A stretch of DNA of 64,000 bases from Methyloradius palustris (GTDB taxonomy: Bacteria; Pseudomonadota; Gammaproteobacteria; Burkholderiales; Methylophilaceae). A model generated the notes under the pieces. The model ran no database searches. It saw nothing but the letters and a program-made list of their open reading frames with translations, and was not told where the DNA came from. The stretch covers positions 1,674,001 to 1,738,000 of the forward strand of contig NZ_AP024110.1 in the NCBI RefSeq assembly GCF_019703875.1. The letters are read 5' to 3'. The position numbers and the translations under genes are program-made. Positions within the stretch are counted from its first letter, which is position 1; every line of letters begins with the position of its first letter. Positions 17,024-26,382 of this stretch are shown in pieces.

Positions 17024-18229
17024 TTATTTAGATAAATCAACGGTCTTGACCAGGCTGGCTGCTTTTTTAGCGCGTACACGGGCTTCACCTACATCATCGG
17101 CAATGGCTAAAGCCACACCCATACGACGCCGCACAAATGATTCAGGTTTACCGAATAGTCGAATATCAGCTTCTGGTACTGATAGCGCAGCTTCCAGCCC
17201 TTCATAAGCCAGATTAGTGCTATCCACACCACCATAAATCACTGCGCTTGCACCCGCAGACTTAAGTGAAACATCAACAGGCAAGCCGAGAATAGCGCGT
17301 GCATGCAACTCAAACTCATTGAAGCGCTGGCTGGCCATGGTAACCATGCCAGTATCATGCGGGCGCGGGCTGACTTCCGAAAACCAAACTTGGTCACCAC
17401 TCACAAATAACTCAACACCAAATAGACCAAGTCCGCCTAAGCTATCTGTGACAGCTTTAGCAATGCGTTGTGACTCTAGTTTGGCCTTTGCTGACATTGC
17501 TTGCGGTTGCCAACTTTCGATGTAATCTCCTTTTTCCTGTACATGGCCGATAGGCTCGCAGAAATGGGTTTCTATTTCGCCCTTAGCGCCCTTAGCGCGC
17601 ACCGTCAGCAAGGTAATTTCATAATCAAAATTAATCTGGCCTTCCACAATCACCACGCCCTGATTCACACGCCCAGCACTTGCAGCATATTCCCACGCTG
17701 CAGCGACTTGTGAGGCATCAGTTAAGCGTGATTGGCCTTTGCCTGACGATGACATGGTAGGTTTGATAAAACAGGGGTAACCGATGCCACCATCAATCGC
17801 CTGCTGCAAAGCCTCTAAACTATTGGCAAAAGCATAAGGTGAAGTTGGTAGCTTGAGCTCTTCTGCGGCCAACCTGCGAATGCCTTCACGGTTCATGGTG
17901 AGTTGTACGGCTTTGACTGTGGGAATCACTGTAGCAAGACCTTGCTGCTCAATCTCAGCCAAGGTTGAGGTATTGAGTGCTTCGATTTCAGGGACAATCA
18001 GATGCGGACGCTCTTGCTCGACGAGTTTTTTCAGTGCATTGCCATCGGTCATGTCAATCACATAAGCGCGATGTGCGACTTGGTGGCCAGGCGCATTGGC
18101 GTAACGATCTACGGCAATTACTTCTACGCCCAAACGCTGCAATGCAATGATGACTTCTTTACCTAATTCACCACTGCCGAGCAACATTACACGCGTGGCA
18201 TTAGGGCTTAAAGGGGTACCAATTCTCAT
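17024..18229 (-). CDS. purT: Formate-dependent phosphoribosylglycinamide formyltransferase 2
   Basis: ATP-grasp enzyme of 401 aa that formylates GAR in purine synthesis using formate and ATP instead of formyl-tetrahydrofolate. Typical stretches are VMLLGSGELGKEV, AVDRYANAPGHQVAHRA, FIKPTMSSSGKGQS and EVSPRPHDTGMVTM. Use of free formate suits a one-carbon metaboliser, where formate is an abundant intermediate (inference). The globin gene lies directly downstream; 119 bp separate it from the sigma-54 regulator upstream. Confidence 0.96.
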   Translation of the reverse strand: MRIGTPLSPNATRVMLLGSGELGKEVIIALQRLGVEVIAVDRYANAPGHQVAHRAYVIDMTDGNALKKLVEQERPHLIVPEIEALNTSTLAEIEQQGLATVIPTVKAVQLTMNREGIRRLAAEELKLPTSPYAFANSLEALQQAIDGGIGYPCFIKPTMSSSGKGQSRLTDASQVAAAWEYAASAGRVNQGVVIVEGQINFDYEITLLTVRAKGAKGEIETHFCEPIGHVQEKGDYIESWQPQAMSAKAKLESQRIAKAVTDSLGGLGLFGVELFVSGDQVWFSEVSPRPHDTGMVTMASQRFNEFELHARAILGLPVDVSLKSAGASAVIYGGVDSTNLAYEGLEAALSVPEADIRLFGKPESFVRRRMGVALAIADDVGEARVRAKKAASLVKTVDLSK

Positions 18230-18348
18230 GACCAGCTCCGAATGAATTCTGATATTTGCCTCTTGGTGAAGCTCAAGTGCAAATCTTTCAGAATTTTATC
18301 ATGCCAGCCATGGCCTTTAGGCATTGGCGTTCGTTGCAAGCGTCTAAA

Positions 18349-19803
18349 TCAGGATTTAATGCCGTGCTTTTCCATACGATAACGCATCGCCATACGGGTT
18401 ATTCCGAGTAGGCGAGCCGCTTCAGAAACATTATTGCCAGATTGCTTGAGTGAGTTTTCTATCAACATCTTTTCTGCTGAATCAAGCGTGACCAGCGAAG
18501 GCGCTTGTGGAGCAGGACGAATATCCAGCGGCTCAACATTGGTGTGAAATTGAGTGGGTTGAATCGCCAATGCCAAATCATCTGCGGTGACTTCCACGCC
18601 ACTACTTAGCAATACCGCACGGCTAATCTGGTGACGTAACTCACGGACATTGCCAGGCCAGTTGTAGCGGCGTAGCAACTGCATGGCCTCATGTGAAAAG
18701 TAGCGCTTTGGTAAGCCATAACGGCGTTCTGTCTGCGTAGCAAAATGGCGGCTTAACAGCACAACATCGTCACCGCGTTCACGCAGTGGCGGCATCATGA
18801 TATTCAACACATTCAAGCGATAATACAGGTCACTGCGAAAGCGTCCCTCAAGTACCATGGCATGTAAATCACGGTTAGTGGCCGCGACAAACCTTGCTAG
18901 CACTGGCCTTTCTTTAGTTGAGCCTACACGGCGCACCATACGGCGCTCTAATACATTTAATAGCTTGGCTTGGAGCGCGAGTGGCAACTCCCCTACTTCA
19001 TCTAAAAACAGTGTGCCGTCTTCCGCTGCCTCAATTAAACCTACACGTTGGCCTTGAGCACTGGTAAAAGCGCCTTTCTCATGGCCAAATAATTCACTTT
19101 CAATCAATTCTGAAGGTAAGGATGCGCAATCCACATGCACAAATGGGCGGTCATTCTGCTCACACATTTGGTGTAAAAGTCTGGCCACCACATCTTTACC
19201 TGTGCCCGTTTCACCATTGATCAATACGGTTGGTGGTACGGCATCACCAATCGCAACGAGTTGGGCAATACGTTTCACCTGCATTTTCACGCTGGCAATC
19301 GCTGGGCTTTCGCCCAGCATCTCTACGCCTTCAGCTTCATGCGCATTGCGTTGGCGTGAATAATCCAGATGTGTCTTGAGCTTGGTTGCACCTTCAGCTT
19401 TTTCAACAATCAGCAGTAACTCTTCGAGATCGATAGGCTTCTTGAGGTAATCGATCGCGCCCAGTTTCATGGCGTTTACTGCATCATTCAACTCACCATA
19501 AGCGGTCATCACAATCACAGAAATACCTTGTGATATAAATTCCGCGAGCAAATCCAGGCCATTGCCATCAGGTAGACGCATATCAAGCAGTGCCATATCA
19601 GGCTGAAACTGCTTGGCGATAGCGCGACCATCAGCAATGGTTTCGGCATGCTCGCACTCATAGCCAGCTTTTTGGAGCCGCTTGGCTACGGCGCGTGCAA
19701 ACAGAACTTCATCTTCCACCAGCAACACTCGTAGCAGCGTTGTGTTAAACCTTGTATTCACTGCAGCAGGTGGCTTCGTCATAGTATTCGCATGCAATTG
19801 CAT
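18349..19803 (-). CDS. Sigma-54-dependent response regulator, NtrC family
   Basis: 484 aa: receiver domain (about residues 24-140, phosphoacceptor Asp74 in LLDMRLPDG), AAA+ sigma-54 activation domain (Walker A GETGTGKDVV), and a Fis-type helix-turn-helix at the C-terminus (SEAARLLGITRMAMRYR). The normally invariant GAFTGA loop reads GAFTSA at 244-249. No histidine kinase gene is adjacent, so it is an orphan regulator. It starts 33 bp after the TonB receptor gene on the same strand, suggesting co-transcription. An in-frame Met at residue 8 is an alternative start. Confidence 0.92.
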   Translation of the reverse strand: MQLHANTMTKPPAAVNTRFNTTLLRVLLVEDEVLFARAVAKRLQKAGYECEHAETIADGRAIAKQFQPDMALLDMRLPDGNGLDLLAEFISQGISVIVMTAYGELNDAVNAMKLGAIDYLKKPIDLEELLLIVEKAEGATKLKTHLDYSRQRNAHEAEGVEMLGESPAIASVKMQVKRIAQLVAIGDAVPPTVLINGETGTGKDVVARLLHQMCEQNDRPFVHVDCASLPSELIESELFGHEKGAFTSAQGQRVGLIEAAEDGTLFLDEVGELPLALQAKLLNVLERRMVRRVGSTKERPVLARFVAATNRDLHAMVLEGRFRSDLYYRLNVLNIMMPPLRERGDDVVLLSRHFATQTERRYGLPKRYFSHEAMQLLRRYNWPGNVRELRHQISRAVLLSSGVEVTADDLALAIQPTQFHTNVEPLDIRPAPQAPSLVTLDSAEKMLIENSLKQSGNNVSEAARLLGITRMAMRYRMEKHGIKS

Positions 19804-19836
19804 TACCTATTTATTATTCAGTACTTCGTTTGCAGC

Positions 19837-22317
19837 TTAATCGTTATCGGTTTTTAGTGCTGTTTTTGCTCCGCCGAACTCCCAACGAACACCAATCCAA
19901 CCTGTTCTAGGGGCACCTGGGGCCAAGAATGTCTCGCCAACAGTTGTCGAATTAAGATTAGCTCCATTTGGAACTAGCATATAACTACCCGTTGAAGGAC
20001 TAAATGGACTAGCGCCCAACTGGCCTGCAGTTGCGTATTCTTTATCAAGAAGATTATCAATACGACCAAACACTTTCCAGGAGTTGTTGATATTGAACGC
20101 TGCTGTCAGATTCACTATTGCATATCCGCCCACTTTGCCATCACCCAGATAAACGCTACCAGACTCATGCTGATTGTTCTCGTTGCCACGTACATAAGAG
20201 CCTGAGATAGCCAGCAAGTCAGCACCAACAGAAAACCTTGGAGTCACTCTATAATCTGAGTAGAGCTTAAAGATATTACGTGGCACTAGAGGGATTCGAT
20301 CACCTTTGCTGACGTTGATTTGTCCGTTTGCATCCGCAGAGCTATTAGCTTCACTCGTGAACGTGTCATTCTGTTGGTAAGTGGCATCCAAGAAGGTATA
20401 GTTTGCGCCGATTGATAAGTCATCGAATTGTGCTTTTAACCCACTTTCAAAACCCCGACGCCTTGTCTCCCCAAAATTCTTGAAATAGCCAAGTCCAGGA
20501 GTACTAGCACTGCTGACGAACAGAATATCATTTTCATTGGTCGCATTAAATACACCAGCATTCCATGAGAACGTACGATCAAGCCTCCCTCTCAAACCAG
20601 CTTCCCATGTTTTGGTAACAACCTGTTTAAGTGAAGGATCACCCGCCATTGAGTTAGGTAATTTACAAGCATTGTCAGGATTTGCACAGCCTAATTCGAT
20701 TGATGTTGGAGCACGACTTCCCTCGTTATATCCAAAATAAGAGTTCAAATTTTTATTAATATCAAAGGCTAAACCAATAGCTGGATTAATACGGTTAAAC
20801 GTATGATCCCCAGTCAAAGAATCTGGATTAGATGCATCAGGAATTAAACCATCCTTATTCTGCACTCGTACATAGTTATACCTTGCAGATCCAGTTAAAT
20901 GAAGCCTATCTGTAAGAGACAAAGTATCAGTTGCATATAAGCTCCATGTGTATGTCTTACCACTCAGATTTACACGTCGATCATCTGGGTCGCCATCAAT
21001 TTCAAATCCCATACCATTTGTCGGATCTGCGTAGTAGCCAGTACCTACCAAACCTCTGTCTGCTGTCAAATTAGCAAATTCAGCAGATTGGCTATAACTA
21101 CTCTTACTGTAATCAAATCCAGATCCGACTATGTATTTATTATCGAAACTAAATAATTTATCAGCAACCTCTACCTGACCAAAAATCCCCATGTTTTCTT
21201 GGTCAATACTGCCACGATTAATTAAGCCAGCGCACTTCTCACCTGGCTCACCGCCTGGAATCAATGCAGCACCTGCGCCAGTAGTAGCACATCGTAAATT
21301 ACCCGCTGCAGATCGACGAATTGCCTCCCCTAAACCACCAATATCATCAGGCAAGGAGTCATCATTAATATCACCGTTATATGTGGCGGTTTTGATTTTT
21401 CTATAATAAGTATTACCAGAGAAAGAAACGCTGTCAGTGAAATAATGGGCTAACTGCAAATTCACAAAGTTAGATTCATTCTTGGTGTTGTCTGGATATG
21501 TAAATACACTACTGTAGTCACGCTTCAGAAAACTCTCGGGCTGTAAACCATTGCCATTGAGATTCGTATTGGCATAAGAGTATGTCAACTTCAAATCTGT
21601 CTTTTCACCTTGCCAGCCTACTTTTCCGAATAACTGTGAAGCTTCGGATTGCGATTGGTCACGCCATCCATTTTCATCAAAATAGGTTCCTGACACGAAC
21701 CAATCAAGACTGTCTTTTGAGCCACCATATTCGAATTCTGAAGTTTTTCTGCCATAGGAGCCAAAAGTAGTTTGAACTGCGCCACCTGGATAGTCACGGC
21801 CATTTTTTGTCTGAATTGAGAGTGCACCGCCCAATGTGTTTAGACCAAACAATGGATTAGAACCAGGCATGATTTGCATACCAGCTATCGCATTTTTAGG
21901 AATCAAATCCCAACTCACAACATCTCCAAACGGCTGATTCATACGTACACCATCCATATATATGGAAAGTCCTTGGGGAGTGCCTAGTAAGGGTGATGCA
22001 GTAAATCCTCGGTAATTCACATCAGGTTGCAATGGATTATTCTGTATCTCGTTTATATAAACACTTCCCATATGCTTATTTAAATAATCAGTAACATCCA
22101 GCGCCTGTGAGCTCTTAATATCATCAGCTTTGACAGTTTGAACATTTGAAGGGATTTGATTAACAGGAATACCAACTGATGGTAATGGTGTACTGCTAAT
22201 AACCTCTATTTTCTCAACATTGATATCATCTGCGAAGACCGCAAATGAGATAATGCTAATTGACGTAGCTATAAGTGATCCAACCAATTTCTTATGAAAT
22301 GGAAATTTGTAATGCAT
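19837..22317 (-). CDS. TonB-dependent outer membrane receptor
   Basis: 826 aa. Signal peptide to about residue 29 (SFAVFA-DDIN), plug domain (IPSNVQTVKADDI, GSVYINEIQ, YRGFTASPLLGTPQGLSIY, SNPLFGLNTLGGALSI) and a long beta-barrel ending in GWIGVRWEF. No separate TonB box is obvious; the region after the signal reads EKIEVISSTPLP. The ligand cannot be told from sequence: iron chelates, cobalamin and, in methylotrophs, lanthanide complexes are all taken up by this class. The next gene is an orphan NtrC-type regulator, and a cluster of short repeats lies upstream. Confidence 0.93.
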   Translation of the reverse strand: MHYKFPFHKKLVGSLIATSISIISFAVFADDINVEKIEVISSTPLPSVGIPVNQIPSNVQTVKADDIKSSQALDVTDYLNKHMGSVYINEIQNNPLQPDVNYRGFTASPLLGTPQGLSIYMDGVRMNQPFGDVVSWDLIPKNAIAGMQIMPGSNPLFGLNTLGGALSIQTKNGRDYPGGAVQTTFGSYGRKTSEFEYGGSKDSLDWFVSGTYFDENGWRDQSQSEASQLFGKVGWQGEKTDLKLTYSYANTNLNGNGLQPESFLKRDYSSVFTYPDNTKNESNFVNLQLAHYFTDSVSFSGNTYYRKIKTATYNGDINDDSLPDDIGGLGEAIRRSAAGNLRCATTGAGAALIPGGEPGEKCAGLINRGSIDQENMGIFGQVEVADKLFSFDNKYIVGSGFDYSKSSYSQSAEFANLTADRGLVGTGYYADPTNGMGFEIDGDPDDRRVNLSGKTYTWSLYATDTLSLTDRLHLTGSARYNYVRVQNKDGLIPDASNPDSLTGDHTFNRINPAIGLAFDINKNLNSYFGYNEGSRAPTSIELGCANPDNACKLPNSMAGDPSLKQVVTKTWEAGLRGRLDRTFSWNAGVFNATNENDILFVSSASTPGLGYFKNFGETRRRGFESGLKAQFDDLSIGANYTFLDATYQQNDTFTSEANSSADANGQINVSKGDRIPLVPRNIFKLYSDYRVTPRFSVGADLLAISGSYVRGNENNQHESGSVYLGDGKVGGYAIVNLTAAFNINNSWKVFGRIDNLLDKEYATAGQLGASPFSPSTGSYMLVPNGANLNSTTVGETFLAPGAPRTGWIGVRWEFGGAKTALKTDND

Positions 22318-22465
22318 GTAATGCTCCCCCAGATATAAATCTACATTAAATATGTGCTACTTATCTAGGTAATACATATCAAGTTCCATGCCTAAATTAG
22401 CACCAATATAAATATCCATAATAATCAGTAATTAACAGACACGGAACAATTTAGAGGAGAAGTGT

Positions 22466-22537
22466 ATCTGGTTGTTATGGTTGTTTACAACCAGATTATT
22501 GGCTATATACAACCAATTTAAACCACAGCAACCAATT
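22466..22537. promoter_or_regulatory. Cluster of TGGTTGT/ACAACCA half sites upstream of the TonB receptor gene
   Basis: TGGTTGT occurs at 22469-22475 and 22478-22484, and its inverse ACAACCA at 22487-22493 and 22509-22515; CAACCAATT occurs at 22510-22518 and again at 22529-22537. The first and third sites form a 10-bp perfect inverted repeat (22466-22475 with 22487-22496). The array lies about 150-220 bp before the receptor ATG, between it and the ybbP stop, and looks like an operator or activator region. Confidence 0.5.
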
Positions 22538-25034
22538 AAATGCTATCCAGTAGATTTCTTGGTGGCTGATTAAGAAAACCACGCACTGCAAGCCATGCAG
22601 CTAAGGGAACGAGCAGGATTGAGCCAATTAGGGCCAATAGGGATGTGTGCCAGTTAAACGTATAGGGAATGCCTAATGTTTGGGTACTGATGTACCAAGC
22701 AAGGCCACTTGCCGTGAGTGTAGCTACCATGGCCGATATGAGGCCAATACTCAGGAATTCTGCCAGCACTGCCGCTGTAACCTGCTTGCGCGATGCACCG
22801 AGTACGCGGAGTAAAGTAGCTTCACGAATACGCTCTGCCCGCGTAGCAATGAGTGCGGCATACAGCACAGCAATGCCCGCCAGTAAGCTAAAAGCAAACA
22901 CATACTCAATCGCATGGGTCATTTTGGTGATGATTTGCTGCACCTGGTCAAGCAAAGCTGCGATATCAATAACAGTGATATTGGGAAAGCGCTTTACCAG
23001 CCTATTGAGTATTTCTTCTTGTCCTTTTTCAAGGTGCAAACTGGTAATGTAACTTGCCGAAAAATCCTCCAGCAAGCCTGGCGGCGTGACCGCAAAGAAA
23101 TTGGTGCGCATGGTATCCCACTCTACTTTGCGCAAGCTGCTGACGGTTAAATCCAGATCTCTGCCGCCTATATTGTAGGTGAGCACATCGCCCAGCTTTA
23201 ATTTAAGGGATTCAGCGATGCCTTTCTCCAGTGAAAGCATAGGTTTGCCTGCGTCGGTTTTTGCCCACCACTGACCTGCCACGATTTTATTATCCTGTTG
23301 CATATTTTCAGCCCAGGAAAGGTTGAATTCGCGTTCAGCTAAACGTTTAGCCTCATCTTTATATTGGCTGGTATCTAGAGGCTGATGGTTAATCGCCAGC
23401 AAACGCGCACGTACCATGGGCGACATTTCTACGCCATCAACACCTGAATCACTTAGAAACTGCTTTATATCGCTGATTTGCGCAGGCTGGATGTTGATCA
23501 TAAAACGATTAGGCGCATCTGCAGGTAAAGATGCCTGCCAACTATGCAGCAAGTCACCCCGCACCAATGCCAAGAGTATCAACGCCATGAGGCCTAGACT
23601 AAAGCCCAGCACTTGCGCAATCGTCATCCCAGGGCGTCGCTTCATGGCAGCAAGGCCGAGCTTCCACGCGCTGCTATTCGCTTCGGGCAAGCGTTGTAAA
23701 CCCTTACTGGCCAGCCATGCTAATAACCCTGTCACAAACACTAAACCCAACAAGCCAAGTAAGGTAGCCGCGCCTAATTTAAAGTCGCCAGCATTCCAGA
23801 ATATCAAGCCTGCCAGCACTAATAGCGCGGGTATAAAACTCAGCCAGTTCGCCACATCAAAATCACCAAGGTCGCGGCGCAAGATGCGCAGCGCTGGCAC
23901 ATGCTGTAAACGGCGTAAATGCGGCCAGACAACAGCCAGCATGGCCGCAAAGCCTGTAACCATGCCAGCCAATACAGGCATTAAGCTGGGCGGCGGTAAT
24001 GTCTCCACGAATAAGCGACCAGCAAATGATGCCAAACCTGCTTGTGCAGCATAGCCCAACAAACACCCAACCAGGCTGCCAGTGAGCGCTAGCAACATAG
24101 TCTGCCAAAGCAATATCTGCATGATGAGTTTCTTGGTCGCGCCAAAACACCGCATCAATGCATAAGTATCGAGGCTGCTTTGTATGCAAGGCAGGCTGGC
24201 GAGAAACATGGCAACCATAGCTAGCATGACGCCAACCATTGCGGCCAAGCCCAAGAACTGCTCGGCTTTATCGCGTGCACTTCTAATTTCGGGGCGTGCC
24301 GAACGCAAGTCTTCAATGCGTTCACTTGGTAGTAGCTGTGGCTTGGCCCAAGCAGCGTAATCTACAATCTCTGTTCTATCTGCAGCGAGCAGTAATTGAT
24401 AACGTGCGCGACTACCAAACTGGATTAGCCCAGTGGATGCCACATCAGCCTGATTCATGAGCAAGCGCGGTGCAATATTGAACATATTACCGCCACGCGA
24501 AGGTTCGTTTTGCAGGAATGCACTAACTTGCAATTTAAGTTTCCCTAGCTCAACCATATCGCCAATTTTCAAGTCCAAGATTTGCGCTAGGCGAGGCGCT
24601 ATCCAGACTGAACCGGGCGCAGGAATTGAAGCAGCTTGCGATTTTGCACTGACGCCACCGCCAATCGCTTGCTGGCTAACAGTAAGGTCACCTCTTAGCG
24701 GGAAACCTTGCCCAACCGCTTTAATCTCGGCAAGTTGGCTCGCATCTGCATGAATTACCATACTAGGAAATTCTAGCGAGCTAGTGGTTTGCAGTTTACG
24801 TTTTTGCGCTTCCTTCAAATATTGCTCTGGCAATGCGTGGTCGGCATTGATCACCAGATCAGCGCCTAGCAGCTGGCCGCCCTGGCTATTGATGCTGCCC
24901 TGAATCCGGTCGGTAAAGAAACCAACTGAAGTAGTTGCAGTGATCGCCAATACTAGTGCCAGCAATAACACTCTTACTTCGCCTGCCTGCCAATGGCTGC
25001 GTAATTGCCTTAATGCAAGTGTGAAAGCCAACAT
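22536..25034 (-). CDS. ybbP: ABC transporter permease, FtsX/YbbP family
   Basis: 832-aa integral membrane protein with the long FtsX-like layout: one N-terminal transmembrane segment, a large periplasmic domain, a block of membrane segments in the middle, a second periplasmic domain, and three more helices near the C-terminus (EYVFAFSLLAGIAVLYAAL, AEFLSIGLISAMVATL). It is the partner of the YbbA ATPase, whose stop it overlaps by one base (TGATG). Such transporters are thought to act on lipids or cell-envelope components rather than import solutes. The precise substrate is unknown. Confidence 0.9.
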   Translation of the reverse strand: MLAFTLALRQLRSHWQAGEVRVLLLALVLAITATTSVGFFTDRIQGSINSQGGQLLGADLVINADHALPEQYLKEAQKRKLQTTSSLEFPSMVIHADASQLAEIKAVGQGFPLRGDLTVSQQAIGGGVSAKSQAASIPAPGSVWIAPRLAQILDLKIGDMVELGKLKLQVSAFLQNEPSRGGNMFNIAPRLLMNQADVASTGLIQFGSRARYQLLLAADRTEIVDYAAWAKPQLLPSERIEDLRSARPEIRSARDKAEQFLGLAAMVGVMLAMVAMFLASLPCIQSSLDTYALMRCFGATKKLIMQILLWQTMLLALTGSLVGCLLGYAAQAGLASFAGRLFVETLPPPSLMPVLAGMVTGFAAMLAVVWPHLRRLQHVPALRILRRDLGDFDVANWLSFIPALLVLAGLIFWNAGDFKLGAATLLGLLGLVFVTGLLAWLASKGLQRLPEANSSAWKLGLAAMKRRPGMTIAQVLGFSLGLMALILLALVRGDLLHSWQASLPADAPNRFMINIQPAQISDIKQFLSDSGVDGVEMSPMVRARLLAINHQPLDTSQYKDEAKRLAEREFNLSWAENMQQDNKIVAGQWWAKTDAGKPMLSLEKGIAESLKLKLGDVLTYNIGGRDLDLTVSSLRKVEWDTMRTNFFAVTPPGLLEDFSASYITSLHLEKGQEEILNRLVKRFPNITVIDIAALLDQVQQIITKMTHAIEYVFAFSLLAGIAVLYAALIATRAERIREATLLRVLGASRKQVTAAVLAEFLSIGLISAMVATLTASGLAWYISTQTLGIPYTFNWHTSLLALIGSILLVPLAAWLAVRGFLNQPPRNLLDSI

Positions 25035-25729
25035 CAGGCGCCTGCCTCAATATCAGCTTCTGTGAAATGGCCACTTTTTAAGTGCAATATTCGTTCACAC
25101 CGCTTAGCCAGAGTCATGTCATGCGTCACCAATACCAGTGTTGTATTGGCGACCTCATTCAAGCTGAACAGTAGATCAATAATGCGCTCACCCGTCACAG
25201 CATCCAGATTGCCTGTAGGCTCATCTGCAAAGAGAATCGCGGGTTTAGGCGCAAACGCACGGGCTATCGCCACCCGCTGCTGCTCACCTCCTGACAATTG
25301 TTTTGGATAGTGCGTTAGCCGATCTGCCAGACCCACCTTTTCCAAGGCTTCCAGAGCGATAGCCCTTGCGTTTGCTTTGCCTGTTAACTGCAATGGCAAC
25401 ATCACATTTTCCAGCGCGGTGAGCGAGGGTAATAACTGAAAAGATTGAAAGACAAAGCCCATATATTTGGCACGTAACGCAGCACGGCCATCTTCATCTT
25501 GTGCGCTAATGTTTTCCTGACTGATGAGGACTTTTCCAGAGGTTGGGCTGTCCAACCCTGCCAGCAAGCTCAGCAAGGTAGATTTTCCCGAGCCAGAGCT
25601 GCCAACAATGGCAACACGTTCGCTATGACTAATTGCAAGATTCAGTTTGGATAAAATCGATAGTTCGTTACCATTACTACTGACTGTTTTACTTAACTCA
25701 ATTGCTTCAACGGCCAAAGGTGTTTGCAT
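25034..25729 (-). CDS. ybbA: ABC transporter ATP-binding protein
   Basis: 231-aa ATPase of the LolD/MacB-like group. Motifs: GSSGSGKSTLLSLLAG (Walker A), LSGGEQQRVAIARAF (ABC signature), ILFADEPTGNLD (Walker B) and VTHD (H-loop). I use the ATG at 25729; the preceding in-frame TTG at 25732 is less likely. It pairs with ybbP. The start codon is only two bases from the start of the divergent tesA, the same ybbA/tesA arrangement known from E. coli. Confidence 0.94.
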   Translation of the reverse strand: MQTPLAVEAIELSKTVSSNGNELSILSKLNLAISHSERVAIVGSSGSGKSTLLSLLAGLDSPTSGKVLISQENISAQDEDGRAALRAKYMGFVFQSFQLLPSLTALENVMLPLQLTGKANARAIALEALEKVGLADRLTHYPKQLSGGEQQRVAIARAFAPKPAILFADEPTGNLDAVTGERIIDLLFSLNEVANTTLVLVTHDMTLAKRCERILHLKSGHFTEADIEAGA

Positions 25730-25731
25730 CA

Positions 25732-26370
25732 ATGAAATTCCGCTTTCTATTAGTATTCTTACTTTTAACTATGTATTCAGCTGCTAATGCTGCTACACCT
25801 ACAATATTAGTCTTTGGCGATAGCTTATCCGCCGCTTATGGCATTCCACGCGAACAAGGTTGGGTGAATCTGTTACAACAACGACTGCAAAAACAGGCTT
25901 CAAACATTCAAGTTGTTAATGCCAGCATCAGCGGCGAAACTACTGCTGGCGGAGTAAGCCGCATTGAAGCCACATTAAAACAACATCAACCACAATTAGT
26001 CATTATTGAGCTTGGTGCGAATGACGGTTTGCAAGGTTTGTCGCTGGTCGATATGCAAGCGAACCTTACCACTATGATCACGGCGAGCCAGAAATACAAA
26101 GCGACTGTGATGCTGGCCGGAATGATGATTCCACCTAATTACGGCATGCCATACACGCAAGAGTTCAAAGCTACGTATGAAAAACTTGCAAAACAATACA
26201 AATTAGCACTCGTGCCTTTTTTGCTTGAGGGCGTCGCAGGTAATCCTGCACTGAGCATTGAAGATGGTCTGCACCCCAATGTGAAAGGCCAGCTAATTGT
26301 GCTTGAAAATGTGTGGACAGTACTTAAGCCTACGTTACTCAAGGTACATCTACTGAAAGCGGCTAATTAA
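25732..26370 (+). CDS. tesA: Periplasmic GDSL/SGNH esterase-thioesterase
   Basis: 212 aa from ATG 25732. A signal peptide (KFRFLLVFLLLTMYSAANA) precedes the SGNH hydrolase domain: GDSLSAAYG (nucleophile Ser), SGETTAGG, GANDGLQG (Asn) and DGLHPNVKG (Asp/His). This is the TAP/arylesterase group, acting on acyl-CoA analogues, lysophospholipids and esters in the periplasm. Met at 25732 is preferred over the frame opening at 25702, as the hydrophobic leader starts there and AAAGGTG lies upstream. It converges with tilS. Confidence 0.94.
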   Translation: MKFRFLLVFLLLTMYSAANAATPTILVFGDSLSAAYGIPREQGWVNLLQQRLQKQASNIQVVNASISGETTAGGVSRIEATLKQHQPQLVIIELGANDGLQGLSLVDMQANLTTMITASQKYKATVMLAGMMIPPNYGMPYTQEFKATYEKLAKQYKLALVPFLLEGVAGNPALSIEDGLHPNVKGQLIVLENVWTVLKPTLLKVHLLKAAN

Positions 26371-26376
26371 AGCCGC
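26359..26376. terminator. Small hairpin between convergent tesA and tilS
   Basis: GCGGCT/AGCCGC with a 6-nt loop spans the tesA stop codon. There is no T-run on either side, so termination by this hairpin alone is doubtful; it may slow exonucleases or cooperate with Rho. Confidence 0.3.
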
Positions 26377-26382
26377 GTCACC

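Noticed and set aside
22463..22522. Short plus-strand frame of 19 codons with a GAGGAG sequence ahead of a GTG
   Set aside because: Its codons are almost entirely made of the repeated TGGTTGT/ACAACCA motifs, and it opposes both neighbouring genes; the regulatory-array reading is simpler.
23416..24054. 212-codon plus-strand open frame opposite ybbP
   Set aside because: Overlaps a full-length permease with clear transmembrane pattern; no ribosome binding site or domain of its own.
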